64,000 nucleotides of DNA, taken from the NCBI RefSeq assembly GCF_016863515.1, contig NZ_BOPA01000029.1:61195-125194 (forward strand). Direction: 5' to 3'. Positions within the stretch are counted from its first letter, which is position 1; each line of letters starts with the position of its first letter. Origin of the DNA: Micromonospora gifhornensis. Its GTDB lineage: Bacteria; Actinomycetota; Actinomycetes; Mycobacteriales; Micromonosporaceae. Shown piece by piece: positions 8,417-16,485 of the stretch. The position numbers were made by a program, and so were the translations under genes. Under the pieces are notes generated by a model that was not told the origin of the DNA, searched no databases, and saw nothing but the letters and a program-made list of their open reading frames with translations.

Positions 8417-9769
8417 TTACTTCCAGCTGCTCTCGATGCCCTGGAGGACGCTGGCGGTGTCCTTACCGTTGATCCAGTCGACCATGCCCTTCCAGAAGGT
8501 CCCGGCGCCGACGGCGGCGGGCATCAGGTCGGAACCGTCGAACCGGAAGACCGAGCTGTCGTCCTGGAGGATCTCCACGGAGAGCTTGTCGATCGGGTTG
8601 CTCACGTTGGCCAGGTCGAGCTTGTTGTTCGCCGAGACCCAGTCGCCGATCTTCGCGCGGCTGTTGGCGTGCTCACCGGAGGCCAGGTAGGTCTGCACCG
8701 CCTGCACCTCGGGACGGTCGGCGAAGGCGACCACGAACTCGCCGCCACCCAGCACCGGCTTGCCCCGCGACGGGTCGATGGCCGGGAAGTAGAACGCGAA
8801 CACGTCGCCGTCCTCGGCCACCTTGGTGTTCTCCGGCCACTGGTTGGCGTAGAACGACGCCTGCCGGTGCAGGGCGCACTTGCCGGCCGTGATCGGGATG
8901 CCACCCTCCTGGAACGCGGTGGTGGCGATGCTGCGCACCCCGCCGAAGCCGCCGTTGACGTACTTCTCGTTCTTCAGGATGGTGCCGGCGCGGTCGACCG
9001 CCTCGACGACCCGCGGGTCGTTGAACGGGATCTCGTGCGTCGTCCACTGGTCGTAGACCTCGGGGGTCTGCGTACGCAGCATGACGTCTTCGATCCAGTC
9101 GGTGGCCGGCCAGCCGGTGGCGTCACCGGACTCGATGCCCGCGCACCACGGCTTCGTGCCGCTGTCAGCGATGGTGTCGCTGAGCTTGATCATTTCTTCC
9201 CAGGTGGTCGGAACGGTCCAACCCTTCTCCTGGAACATCTTCGGCGAGTACCAGACGAACGACTTGACGTTCGAGCCGAGCGGCGCGCCGTAGAAGGTGC
9301 CGCCGACGGTGCTGTACTTCAGCCAGTCGGCCGGGTAGTTCTGCTCGGCCATCGCCTTGGTGTCGGCGCTGGCGGCCTTGATCTGGCCCCGCTCGGCGAA
9401 CCGCTGGAGCAGACCGGGCTGCGGGATGAACGCGATGTCGGGCGCGTTGCCGCCGTCGGCGCGTACGGGCAGCTGCGCCTCGAAGTCACCACTGCCCTCG
9501 TGGCTGATGTCGATGCCGGTGCAGTCCTCGAATTCCTTCCACGACTGGTCGAGGCGGTCGGCCTCGATATCGCGGATGGAGGAGTAGATGCTCACCTTCT
9601 TGCCGCTGTGACCCTGGTACTTCTCGTACGGGGCGCACTCGGCGGAATCGGCGTTGTTGTTGCCGCCGCTGTTGTCGCTGCTTCCGGTGCCGCACGCGGT
9701 GACGCCGAGCGTCAGCCCGAGCACGCCAGCGATCGCGAGGGCCTGGCGTGGCCTGGCAAAGACCGCCAT
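8417..9769 (-). CDS. extracellular sugar-binding lipoprotein of the ABC transporter
   Basis: A 450-residue solute-binding protein, first gene of the operon. The N-terminus is a lipoprotein signal ending in the lipobox LGVTAC with Cys26 as the lipidation site, followed by a Ser/Asn/Gly-rich linker. The body resembles CUT1 binding proteins of the alpha-glucoside (AglE) kind: KVSIYSSIRDIEADRLDQS at the start, GNAPDIAFIPQPG and WPATDWIEDVMLR further on. It captures the sugar at the membrane and delivers it to the two permeases encoded downstream. A good ribosome site (GGAGG) lies about 6 nt before ATG 9769. The exact sugar is inferred from the neighbouring GH13 glucosidase. Confidence 0.93.
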   Translation of the reverse strand: MAVFARPRQALAIAGVLGLTLGVTACGTGSSDNSGGNNNADSAECAPYEKYQGHSGKKVSIYSSIRDIEADRLDQSWKEFEDCTGIDISHEGSGDFEAQLPVRADGGNAPDIAFIPQPGLLQRFAERGQIKAASADTKAMAEQNYPADWLKYSTVGGTFYGAPLGSNVKSFVWYSPKMFQEKGWTVPTTWEEMIKLSDTIADSGTKPWCAGIESGDATGWPATDWIEDVMLRTQTPEVYDQWTTHEIPFNDPRVVEAVDRAGTILKNEKYVNGGFGGVRSIATTAFQEGGIPITAGKCALHRQASFYANQWPENTKVAEDGDVFAFYFPAIDPSRGKPVLGGGEFVVAFADRPEVQAVQTYLASGEHANSRAKIGDWVSANNKLDLANVSNPIDKLSVEILQDDSSVFRFDGSDLMPAAVGAGTFWKGMVDWINGKDTASVLQGIESSWK

Positions 9770-9846
9770 GCCGTCCTCCTTTCTAGCCGGCGCTGGCCGG
9801 GTCGCATCCGGTCATCCTGGCGCCGGTCCGATGGGGCGTTTTCACA

Positions 9847-9860
9847 TGTAAGCGCTTGCA
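9847..9860. promoter_or_regulatory. LacI-type operator upstream of the alpha-glucoside operon
   Basis: TGTAAGCGCTTGCA is a 14-bp near-perfect palindrome with the central CG and AAGCGCTT core typical of LacI-family operators. It lies 78 bp upstream of the binding-protein start, in the gap shared with the divergent M23 gene. The operon's own LacI protein is the obvious candidate ligand. Confidence 0.75.
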
Positions 9861-10023
9861 TCGGGCGCGGTCCACCCCTGGGACGACACGGACGAGTAAC
9901 AATCCCGAAATCGGCTCACCGCCGCTGGTCGCGCTCCCGCCGGATGCTGCATCTATCGACACGGAAGGATTCCTGTCACCCTGGTTGTCACCCATTGAGC
10001 AGTTTCAACGTCGGAGGTGTCAG

Positions 10024-10821
10024 ATGCCTGATCGGTGGCTGAATCCTGTCGCGGCCCGGCTGGTCGCCGCGGGAGCCCTGGTGCTGTTCGTCGTCGGTGT
10101 GCTGGTGCCGGCGGCGCCCGCGATGGCCGCGCCGACCTTCAAGGTGCCGTTCCCCTGCGGCCAGTCGTGGTCCGGGCAGACCCGCAGCGGCCACAGCCCT
10201 GCCAACGCCATCGATTTCAATCGCACGAACGACGCCGGCGACCCGGTGGTGGCCAGCGCGCCCGGCACCGTCGACCGGGTGACCGACCTGGGCGGCACCA
10301 GCTACGGAAAGTACGTCCGGATCAACCACGGCAACGGCTACCACACCTACTACGCCCACCTGAGCGGCTTCAACGTCTCCGTCGGCCAGTCGGTGGGCTA
10401 CGGCAAGGTGATCGGCTGGGTCGGCAGCACCGGTAATTCGAGCGGCGCCCACCTGCACTACGAGCAGCGGCTCAACGGGGCCGACATCAAGATCCGGTTC
10501 AGCGGCACGCTCGCGTTGTACTGGGGCACCAAGACCTACACCAGCGGCAACGGCTGCTCGTCGAACACCGGCTCCGGCACCGTACGCACCGCAGGTGCCA
10601 ACCTGACCGTACGGTCCGGTCCGGGCACCGGCTACTCGGCCGTCGGCTCGCTCGCCAACGGCGCTTCAGTCACGATCCACTGCCAGACCCGGGGCACCAC
10701 GGTCACCGGCACGTACGGCACCAGCTCGATCTGGAACCGCATCGGCGCGGGCAGGTTCATCGCGGACGTGTACGTCTACACCGGTCACGACGGGTTCATC
10801 CCGAACGTCCCGCGCTGCTGA
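10024..10821 (+). CDS. secreted M23 peptidase with C-terminal SH3-like domain
   Basis: A 265-residue exported protein. Residues 1-36 form a signal peptide ending in APAMAA. The peptidase M23 (lysostaphin/LytM-like) domain follows, with zinc-ligand motifs HSPANAIDF (about residues 58-66) and HLHYEQR (about residues 143-149), so it probably cleaves peptidoglycan cross-bridges or stem peptides. The last 85 residues (VRTAGANLTVRSGPGTGYSAVG) resemble bacterial SH3 repeats that bind the cell wall. The ATG at 10024 is preceded by GGAGG at a good distance. It is transcribed divergently from the ABC operon and faces tspO. Confidence 0.9.
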   Translation: MPDRWLNPVAARLVAAGALVLFVVGVLVPAAPAMAAPTFKVPFPCGQSWSGQTRSGHSPANAIDFNRTNDAGDPVVASAPGTVDRVTDLGGTSYGKYVRINHGNGYHTYYAHLSGFNVSVGQSVGYGKVIGWVGSTGNSSGAHLHYEQRLNGADIKIRFSGTLALYWGTKTYTSGNGCSSNTGSGTVRTAGANLTVRSGPGTGYSAVGSLANGASVTIHCQTRGTTVTGTYGTSSIWNRIGAGRFIADVYVYTGHDGFIPNVPRC

Positions 10822-10876
10822 CGGCACCTCGACGACACCCTGGGCGCGGCGCCACAAGTGCCGTGCCCGGGGGAGG

Positions 10877-11377
10877 TCACCCGTTCAGCTGCCAGATCGA
10901 GTAGTTGAGCGCGGCGGCGAAGGTGACCCAGGCCCAGTAGGGCAGCAGCAACCCCGTCGCCAGTGTGCTGACCCGCCGGAACAGCAGCACGGTGACGCCG
11001 ATCGCCAGCCACAGCACCACGATCTCGACGAACGCCAGACCGTACTGGCCGGCGCCGAAGAACAACGGCGTCCAGGCGGCGTTGAGCACGAGTTGCACCA
11101 CCCAGGCGATCAGGGCCGGGCCGAAGCCGACCCGACGCCAGACCAGCCAGCCGGCCACCGCGATCATCGCGTAGAGCACGGTCCAGACCGGCCCGAACAG
11201 CCAGGAGGGCGGTGCCCAGCCGGGTTGGTCGAGGCTCGCGTACTCGGCCGACGTGCCGGTGACGGCCAGACTGCCGAGGGCCGCCGCGGCGAACACGGCC
11301 ACCGCGAAACCGGCCAGCGCCCACCACTGTCGCGCGCCGCCGGTGGGCTGTCGGGTACGTGCCGTAGTCATCCGCAT
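10877..11377 (-). CDS. tspO: TspO/MBR family membrane protein
   Basis: A 166-residue tryptophan-rich sensory protein with five membrane segments. Family landmarks are SLDQPGWAPPSWLFGPVWTVLY (first loop and second helix), LNAAWTPLFFG and PYWAWVTFAAALNYSIWQLN at the C-terminus. TspO proteins bind porphyrins and, in bacteria, are linked to tetrapyrrole handling and stress. Whether this relates to the cobalamin and siroheme genes later in the window is unknown. The start is ATG 11377 or ATG 11371; both give the usual family length. It stands alone, convergent with the M23 gene. Confidence 0.93.
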   Translation of the reverse strand: MRMTTARTRQPTGGARQWWALAGFAVAVFAAAALGSLAVTGTSAEYASLDQPGWAPPSWLFGPVWTVLYAMIAVAGWLVWRRVGFGPALIAWVVQLVLNAAWTPLFFGAGQYGLAFVEIVVLWLAIGVTVLLFRRVSTLATGLLLPYWAWVTFAAALNYSIWQLNG

Positions 11378-11554
11378 GATGGCAGCTTCTCCGCGTCAGG
11401 GGGTAGGCAAACCTGCGTGCCGATCTGTGAACACATCGAACGGTGCGGACAGCACGCCGGGGTCGCCGTGCCCGGTGGCTCCGGTCGGGAGGACGGAGTT
11501 CCGGTCACGACGACCCCGGCGGGTCCTTTTGCGGGCGACGCCTTTGTCGCCACG

Positions 11555-11698
11555 TCAACTGAAGATGCTGACACCACCCGGGCCGACCAGCAGCCCGACC
11601 ACGATGAGGACGATGCCCCACAGGATCTGCCGGCGGAACAGCGCGAGGATGCCGGCGACGACCAGTACAACTGCGAGAATCCAGAGAATCAGCTCCAT
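11555..11698 (-). CDS. 47-residue double-membrane-span micro-protein with GPGG motif
   Basis: A very small gene: 47 residues, two hydrophobic helices (ELILWILAVVLVVAGILALF and ILWGIVLIVVGLLV) joined by a basic turn FRRQ and ending in GPGGVSIFS. The protein is almost all membrane and should form a helical hairpin. Its ATG at 11698 overlaps the end of the phosphoesterase gene (stop at 11689) by 10 bp, so it is probably translated by coupling as the last gene of a four-gene operon. I recognise the GPGG ending as a recurrent feature of small actinobacterial membrane proteins; no function is known to me. Confidence 0.8.
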   Translation of the reverse strand: MELILWILAVVLVVAGILALFRRQILWGIVLIVVGLLVGPGGVSIFS

Positions 11699-12465
11699 GA
11701 TTGCTGAATACCCCCGGTGCCGACTGAGGAAACCTCTGCCTGATCCAGGTGATCACCCAGATAGAAGATGCTGTACGCCTGCTTGATCACCGGATGGGCG
11801 ACGTTGCGTACCCGGACCCCGCCGGGGGTGACACCCCGCTCCGAGCCGTGGTGCGCGTGCCCGTGCAGGGCCAGCGCGGTCGGCGCGGAGTCGATCGCCT
11901 GGCCCAACTGGTAGCAGCCGAGGAAGGGGTAGATCTCCAACGGCTCACCGGCGAGGGTGTCCGGCACCGGCGAGTAGTGGGTGAGCGCGACCAGCACGTC
12001 GCAGTCCAGCGACTGGAGTGCCGCCGACAGCCGGTCGGCGCTCTCGGTCGTGGTGCGGACGAAGGCCTTCATCTCCGGCTCGCCGAAGTCGCTGGCGCAG
12101 CGGCCGGCGAATCCGCCACCGAAGCCCTTGACCCCGGCCACGCCCAGTCGCCCGTCGGCACAGTCGAGCACCACCCCGTCGCCCTCCAGCACGGTGATCC
12201 CCGCCTCCGTCAGCGCCCCGACCACCTGCGGTACCTGGTCGCACTGGTGGTCGTGGTTGCCGAGCACGGCGATCACCGGTACGCCCAGACCCCCGAACTC
12301 CTGGGCCACACAGCGCGCCTCGGCCTCGGTGCCGTGCCGGGTCAGATCACCGGCGAGCAGCAGGACGTCGGCGCGGCCGGGCAGCTCCTCCAGCGCCGGC
12401 CGGAACCGGCCGACCACGTCCTCGTCCAGATGCACGTCACCCACGGCAGCGATCCGGATAACCAT
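11689..12465 (-). CDS. metallophosphoesterase (calcineurin-like)
   Basis: A 258-residue cytoplasmic phosphoesterase. All metal-binding blocks of the calcineurin-like fold are present: GDVHLD (residues 9-14), LLAGDLTRHG (about 36-45), LGNHDH (about 68-73), THYSP (about 162-166) and HGHAHHG (about 200-206). The substrate may be a phosphodiester, nucleotide or phosphoprotein and cannot be read from sequence. It follows the BON gene by 10 bp, with GGGAGG before ATG 12465, and overlaps the GPGG micro-protein gene by 10 bp. Confidence 0.9.
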   Translation of the reverse strand: MVIRIAAVGDVHLDEDVVGRFRPALEELPGRADVLLLAGDLTRHGTEAEARCVAQEFGGLGVPVIAVLGNHDHQCDQVPQVVGALTEAGITVLEGDGVVLDCADGRLGVAGVKGFGGGFAGRCASDFGEPEMKAFVRTTTESADRLSAALQSLDCDVLVALTHYSPVPDTLAGEPLEIYPFLGCYQLGQAIDSAPTALALHGHAHHGSERGVTPGGVRVRNVAHPVIKQAYSIFYLGDHLDQAEVSSVGTGGIQQSWS

Positions 12466-12475
12466 GGAACCTCCC

Positions 12476-12748
12476 TCAGGGCAGTTGCTCGATCTCCGTG
12501 GGCGCCTGCGTGCGAGTCACCCCGATGTCGCTGGTGATCGGCACGTCCGGGAAGCGTCCCGCCACCCGGCGCAGGATCTCGTTCCGCCGGTTCGCGCTCT
12601 CCACCTCGCCGTACAGCACGAGGCCGCGTTCCGTACGGACCACGGTGATTCCCTGTTCGGCCACGGCCGGATCCTCGGTGAGCAGCCGGTGGATCTCCGC
12701 CTCGACGTACTCGTCGGGTGGTCCGGCGCCGGGGTCGTGCACGGTCAC
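12476..12748 (-). CDS. BON-domain protein
   Basis: A 90-residue protein made almost entirely of one BON domain. The recognisable part is EAEIHRLLTEDPAVAEQGITVVRTERGLVLYGEVESANRRNEILRRVAGRFPDV. BON domains are small alpha/beta modules often found near membranes or phospholipids; this copy has no signal peptide. GTG 12748 overlaps the stop of the nucleotidyltransferase gene by 4 bp (GTGA), so translation is coupled. It lies between a nucleotidyltransferase and a phosphoesterase, which suggests a joint but unidentified task. Confidence 0.8.
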   Translation of the reverse strand: MTVHDPGAGPPDEYVEAEIHRLLTEDPAVAEQGITVVRTERGLVLYGEVESANRRNEILRRVAGRFPDVPITSDIGVTRTQAPTEIEQLP

Positions 12749-13329
12749 GGTGTTCCCCTCCCGTCGGCCGTGCCGGCGTCCGGCACGACGTCCAGCCTGT
12801 CCAGCAGCACCAGGAACGCCTCCGCGTACGGCGAGTGCTGCGTGTCCTTACGTACCCGTTCCCAGTCGATCTGCTCCCGCAGCGACCGCGCCAACGGCAG
12901 ACCCCGGGCGAAGTCGCAGTAGTGCTGGGAGAAGCTGAGCAGCTTGTGCACCATCAGCTGGGTCGCCGACAGCACCGGCATGTGGATGGCGTCGACCGGA
13001 CGCACCACCGTGTCGGTGAAGGTCTCCTCGGTCACCGGGGTCTCGATCGGGCGGTGGATCAGGTCCACCATCCGGCCGCCGTCGTAGACCTTGACCAGCC
13101 AGTCCTCCGGTGGCCGCTCGGCGGTGAACCCGGCGGCCACGAGCGCCTCCAGAGCGGCGTCGACGTCGCCCTGACGGATCAGGAAGTCGACGTCGTGCTC
13201 GCTGGAGTGCCCGCCATGGGCGTAGACGGCGAAGCTCCCGCCGAGGGCGAACGGAATGTCGGCCTGCTTGAGCACGGCGGCGACCTTCTTCAGAGTGTGG
13301 AGAAGAGTTTCGTCGTCGCGCTCGGCCAT
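12745..13329 (-). CDS. nucleotidyltransferase-fold protein (MNT/AbiEii-like)
   Basis: A 194-residue protein of the DNA polymerase beta-like nucleotidyltransferase superfamily. After an N-terminal helix (LHTLKKVAAVLKQADIPFALGGSFAVYAHGG) it shows the hallmark HDVDFLI at about residue 58, the two-aspartate metal site. A third acidic position may be in GGRMVDLIHRP. Such proteins act as nucleotidyltransferase toxins, tRNA modifiers or antibiotic-modifying enzymes; there is no partner antitoxin next door. I chose ATG 13329 because it has GGGAGAG upstream and gives the domain directly; the frame stays open further upstream without domain content. First gene of a four-gene operon. Confidence 0.75.
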   Translation of the reverse strand: MAERDDETLLHTLKKVAAVLKQADIPFALGGSFAVYAHGGHSSEHDVDFLIRQGDVDAALEALVAAGFTAERPPEDWLVKVYDGGRMVDLIHRPIETPVTEETFTDTVVRPVDAIHMPVLSATQLMVHKLLSFSQHYCDFARGLPLARSLREQIDWERVRKDTQHSPYAEAFLVLLDRLDVVPDAGTADGRGTP

Positions 13330-13480
13330 TTCGACTCTCCCGTCGACTCGTTGGGGGTGCACCCTGGGGGGTTCAGGGTCCGTACCCGGCATTCCGCCCG
13401 CCCACACCTGTCCTGCTTGCGGAACACCGTGAACCTGCCCTAACCGGGAGGTACCACGCAGGCCGTGAGCGCCGGTCGGA

Positions 13481-13486
13481 TAATCT
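13481..13486 (+). promoter_or_regulatory. -10 box TAATCT, leaderless start
   Basis: TAATCT lies exactly 7 nt before GTG 13494 of the dTMP-kinase-like gene, so transcription should begin at the start codon. Confidence 0.65.
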
Positions 13487-13493
13487 GTCGAGA

Positions 13494-14249
13494 GTGGTGA
13501 GTTCGACGCGAGCTTCTCGGCCGGCCTGTTCGGCACCGACATCCAACAGCAGACGCGCGGCGCGGCTGCGTGCCGTGGCGCTGGTCGGCATCGACGGTTC
13601 CGGTAAAACCACTCAGGCGCAGTTACTCGCCGACACACTTACCGAAGTCGGTCACTACGCCACATATCACCGCAATGCGGGCGGTCGACGATGGTTGGGT
13701 CGGGCGGCCCACCGGCTGGGCCGGCCGGACGCGCAACGGCTCGTCGGGCGCGACGGGATGCTCCTGGTGGAGTCCGTCCTGCGCTGGCTGGCCATCGCGG
13801 CGGCACTGCTCGCCTGCTGGGCGACGCGCCGGACGGCGATCATGGACCGCTACGCCGTCTGCCAGTACGCCAGCCTCCGGGCGCACGGTGGGCGACGCTG
13901 GGAGCCTTTCGTCCGAGCCGCCTACCGGATCTTCCCGCAACCGCAGGTGACGTTCCTGATGGCGATCGACCCGGCCGAGGCGTACCGGCGGATCGAGCGA
14001 CGTGGCACCGACCAGGAGAGCCCGACCTACCTGGCCGCCGCCGACCACGCCTACCGCACCCTGCCGGAGTACCCGACGTTCGTCGTCATCGACGCGGCCC
14101 GGCCCGCCCAGGAGGTGGCCCGGGAGATCCGGGGACATCTGGCCGGATGGTTGGCGGAGGAGAACTCTCCGACCGGAACCGACCCACTCTGGTGTGGCGT
14201 ACGCGCCGCGGGCACCGCTGCCGTGGTGCCGGTTCAGGCCCGGCCGTAG
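13494..14249 (+). CDS. thymidylate-kinase-like P-loop kinase
   Basis: A 251-residue protein with the P-loop GIDGSGKTTQAQLLADTL at about residues 32-49, the signature of dTMP kinases and related deoxynucleotide kinases. A DR-type second motif (IMDRYAVCQYA) is at about residues 116-126. A basic N-terminal extension of 26 residues and a Trp/Leu-rich segment after the P-loop (LLVESVLRWLAIAAALLACW) differ from housekeeping Tmk, so the substrate may be another nucleoside monophosphate or a lipid-linked compound. The GTG start lies 7 nt after a TAATCT box, so the mRNA is probably leaderless. Its 3' end overlaps the convergent SDR gene by 16 bp. Confidence 0.8.
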   Translation: MVSSTRASRPACSAPTSNSRRAARLRAVALVGIDGSGKTTQAQLLADTLTEVGHYATYHRNAGGRRWLGRAAHRLGRPDAQRLVGRDGMLLVESVLRWLAIAAALLACWATRRTAIMDRYAVCQYASLRAHGGRRWEPFVRAAYRIFPQPQVTFLMAIDPAEAYRRIERRGTDQESPTYLAAADHAYRTLPEYPTFVVIDAARPAQEVAREIRGHLAGWLAEENSPTGTDPLWCGVRAAGTAAVVPVQARP

Positions 14250-14929
14250 ACCGGCACGGTCGCCCCACTTGTCGGCGCGGACTCGTCGGAGGCCAGGAAA
14301 TGGATCACCGAGGCGATCTCGGCTGGTGCCACCCACCGGGAGTGATCCGCGTCCGGCATGGACGCCCGGTTGCTCGGCGTGTCGATGACGCTCGGCAGTA
14401 CCGTGTTGCAGCGCACCCCGGCGGTCTTGTACTCCACCGCGACGGCCGAGGCGAAGGCGAGCACGGCGGCCTTGGCGGTCACGTAACCTGCCACGCCGGG
14501 GAAGGGCGCGACCGCCGCGCGGGACGCCACGCACACCACCGCGCCGCCGCCCGCCCTGATCAGGTGCGGCAGCGCCGCCCGGGTGACCAGATGAGTCGGG
14601 CGCAGGTTGAGGGTGAGCATCCGGTCGAACTCCTCAACCGGAGTCTCGTGCACCAGGCCGGTGCCGGCGTACCCGCCGACGAGGTTGATCACCGCCCGCA
14701 GCGGTGCCTCGGGGTCCCCGGCGGCCACCTCCGCGACCCGCGCCGCGTCGGCCGCGTCGGTCAGGTCCGCGACCAGTCGCACCGGCGCGTTGGCGTCCGG
14801 CTCGGGGTGCGGCGTCGGTTGGTTCCGTTGTGGAGCTACCACCCGCCAGCCCGCGTCGACGAAAGTCGCGGTCACCGCGGTGCCGAGCCCGCCGGTGCCT
14901 CCGGTGATCAACACGCTGCGTCCCGCCAT
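14234..14929 (-). CDS. short-chain dehydrogenase/reductase
   Basis: A 231-residue SDR enzyme. The NAD(P)-binding motif TGGTGGLG (residues 9-16) and the NLVGGYAG region follow the classical SDR pattern. The catalytic Ser is in VCVASRAAVAPF and the Tyr/Lys pair is in GYVTAKAAV, the standard YxxxK. The C-terminal DESAPTSGATVPVYGRA ending is common in SDR proteins. The substrate is not predictable. ATG 14929 is preceded at 7 nt by TAGCGT, pointing to a leaderless mRNA. It converges with the kinase gene, overlapping its last 16 bp. Confidence 0.88.
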   Translation of the reverse strand: MAGRSVLITGGTGGLGTAVTATFVDAGWRVVAPQRNQPTPHPEPDANAPVRLVADLTDAADAARVAEVAAGDPEAPLRAVINLVGGYAGTGLVHETPVEEFDRMLTLNLRPTHLVTRAALPHLIRAGGGAVVCVASRAAVAPFPGVAGYVTAKAAVLAFASAVAVEYKTAGVRCNTVLPSVIDTPSNRASMPDADHSRWVAPAEIASVIHFLASDESAPTSGATVPVYGRA

Positions 14930-14936
14930 GGTCCTC

Positions 14937-14942
14937 ACGCTA
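14937..14942 (-). promoter_or_regulatory. -10 box TAGCGT for the SDR gene
   Basis: On the minus strand TAGCGT is followed by 7 nt and then ATG 14929, the leaderless arrangement. Confidence 0.65.
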
Positions 14943-15118
14943 CTGCCGCCGACCGGTCGGCGGGTGCACCGGGCCCACCCGACCGGCGGTGCCCGGCCCT
15001 GCGGGGGAAGCGCCGTACGCGCCGCGGATGCCAGGCTGTCCGGCATGGTTGCCGGTCTCGCCGGTCTCGCCGGTGCGCCCGTCCCGAGCCCGGCGGTGCG
15101 ATTGCACCCCCGGCATGA

Positions 15119-15133
15119 TGAAAGTAAGTTTCA
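15119..15133. promoter_or_regulatory. RpiR operator TGAAA-N5-TTTCA overlapping the -10 box
   Basis: TGAAAGTAAGTTTCA is a perfect inverted repeat with 5-bp arms. It contains the probable -10 box TAAGTT (15125-15130), which is 6 nt before GTG 15137. A repressor bound here would block its own promoter. TGAAA-N5-TTTCA sites are the usual operator type for RpiR-family regulators. Confidence 0.75.
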
Positions 15134-15136
15134 TTG

Positions 15137-16051
15137 GTGGCGAAGGATCTGAAAATTTCTGCTAGCGACGAGCCGAGCGGATTGATCGTCCACATCGGTG
15201 GCATGCTCCCGTCCCTGTCGCCGGCGGAGCAGCGGGTGGCCCGGCTGGTGGTCGCCGACCCCGCCGAGGCGGCCCGACGGACCATCACCGACCTCGCCAC
15301 CGCCGCCGAGACCTCCGAGGCGACGGTGATCCGGTTCTGTCGGTCCGTGGGCGTCGAAGGCTACCCGCAGTTGCGGATCCGGCTCGCCGCCGAGGCGGCC
15401 CGGCGCATCGAACCGTCCGACGGGCGAATCGCCGGCGGGAACATCCCACCCGGCGCCGACCTGGCCCAGATCATCGCGACGATCGGCTTCAACGACGCGC
15501 GCGCCGTCGAACAGACCACCGAGCAACTCGACCCGGCGGTCTGCGATCAGGTGGTGGAGGCGATCGTGGGCGCCGGCCGGATCGTCATCTTCGGCGTGAG
15601 TGCCAGCGGCCTCGTGGCGATGGACTTCCAACAGAAGCTGCACCGCATCGGCCGCGCCGCCTTCTGCTTCCCCGACGTACACACCGCCCTGACCTCGGCG
15701 GCCCTGCTGGGGCGCGGTGACGTCGCCGTCGGTGTGTCGCACACCGGTGCCACCTCCGACGTGATCGAGGTGCTGGCGCAGGCACGGTCGAGAGCAGCGA
15801 CGACCGTGGCACTCACCAATTTCCCGCGGTCACCGCTCGCCGCACTCGCCGACCACGTGCTCACCACCGCGGCCCGCGAAACCACCTATCGTTCGGGGGC
15901 GATGGCGAGCCGAATTGCTCAGCTCACCGTGGTCGATTGCCTTTACGTCGGCGTTGCTGCCCGTAACCGCCCCCGGGCGCGAAAAGCACTGGAGGCCGGC
16001 ACCGAGGCGGTCCGCTCCCGCCGGGTCGAATCCGGCCGGCGGCGGGCATGA
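15137..16051 (+). CDS. RpiR-family transcriptional regulator with SIS domain
   Basis: A 304-residue regulator. The N-terminal RpiR helix-turn-helix domain (LSPAEQRVARLVVADPAEAARRTITDLATAAETSEATVIRFCRSVG) spans about residues 28-73. The C-terminal SIS phosphosugar-binding domain contains GRIVIFGVSASGLVAMDFQQKL and GVSHTGATSDVIEVLAQAR. Such proteins sense sugar phosphates or amino-sugar phosphates such as MurNAc-6-P. I prefer GTG 15137 over TTG 15134 because it lies 6 nt after a TAAGTT box; there is no ribosome-binding site. The operator at 15119-15133 covers that box, so autorepression is likely. No sugar-metabolism gene is adjacent, so its targets lie elsewhere. Confidence 0.88.
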   Translation: MAKDLKISASDEPSGLIVHIGGMLPSLSPAEQRVARLVVADPAEAARRTITDLATAAETSEATVIRFCRSVGVEGYPQLRIRLAAEAARRIEPSDGRIAGGNIPPGADLAQIIATIGFNDARAVEQTTEQLDPAVCDQVVEAIVGAGRIVIFGVSASGLVAMDFQQKLHRIGRAAFCFPDVHTALTSAALLGRGDVAVGVSHTGATSDVIEVLAQARSRAATTVALTNFPRSPLAALADHVLTTAARETTYRSGAMASRIAQLTVVDCLYVGVAARNRPRARKALEAGTEAVRSRRVESGRRRA

Positions 16052-16485
16052 TCGTCGGCGCGATGGCATCGGACGAGCCATCAGCGCCAGCAGCAGGGCA
16101 AACCCGGGCATAGAACCGGGGTGCGGATTGTTCATCAGGGCGTGGGGTAATACCACCGGCGTGGATGAACCAATCGGTCCGCGTACGCGTGTTTGGCAGT
16201 GACCAGGATCGCAGCACGGTGGTGACCCGGGTCGCTGTGTACGACGGCCAGGCGGTGTTGCCATAGGCCGGTACGGTCAGTGATTCGTCGATCCGTCGAC
16301 CTCAGCAGGTCCCTGTCGACTCAACCACCGACAGGGTGCTGACAGCAAACATGGACCGTGCTCTCAGCTGATTATCAGGCATTCGTGACACTTTCGACCC
16401 ACGACATGGAATTCCCCGACACGTCTCATCTGTTGTGTAGATGTCAGCACCGATGGGCACAGCGGAGGTTACGGGGGAGGGGCTG
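16052..16485 (+). other. 434-bp leader region of the sigma factor gene, with one hairpin
   Basis: No convincing gene is present. A hairpin with arms 16303-16318 and 16329-16341 (CCCTGTCG/CGACAGGG plus flanking CAGCA/TGCTG, one 3-nt bulge) lies about 145 bp before the sigma gene. The last 100 bp are less GC-rich than average and probably contain the sigma-gene promoter, but I could not assign a confident -35/-10 pair. Confidence 0.45.

Noticed and set aside
12745..13329. Calling the nucleotidyltransferase gene a toxin-antitoxin module
   Set aside because: The neighbours (BON, phosphoesterase, membrane micro-protein) are not known antitoxins, and the HEPN partner typical of MNT systems is absent.
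16441..16485. Extension of the sigma factor to ATG 16441
   Set aside because: It remains possible, but the strong ribosome-binding sequence sits before ATG 16486 and the extra residues match nothing in sigma factors.
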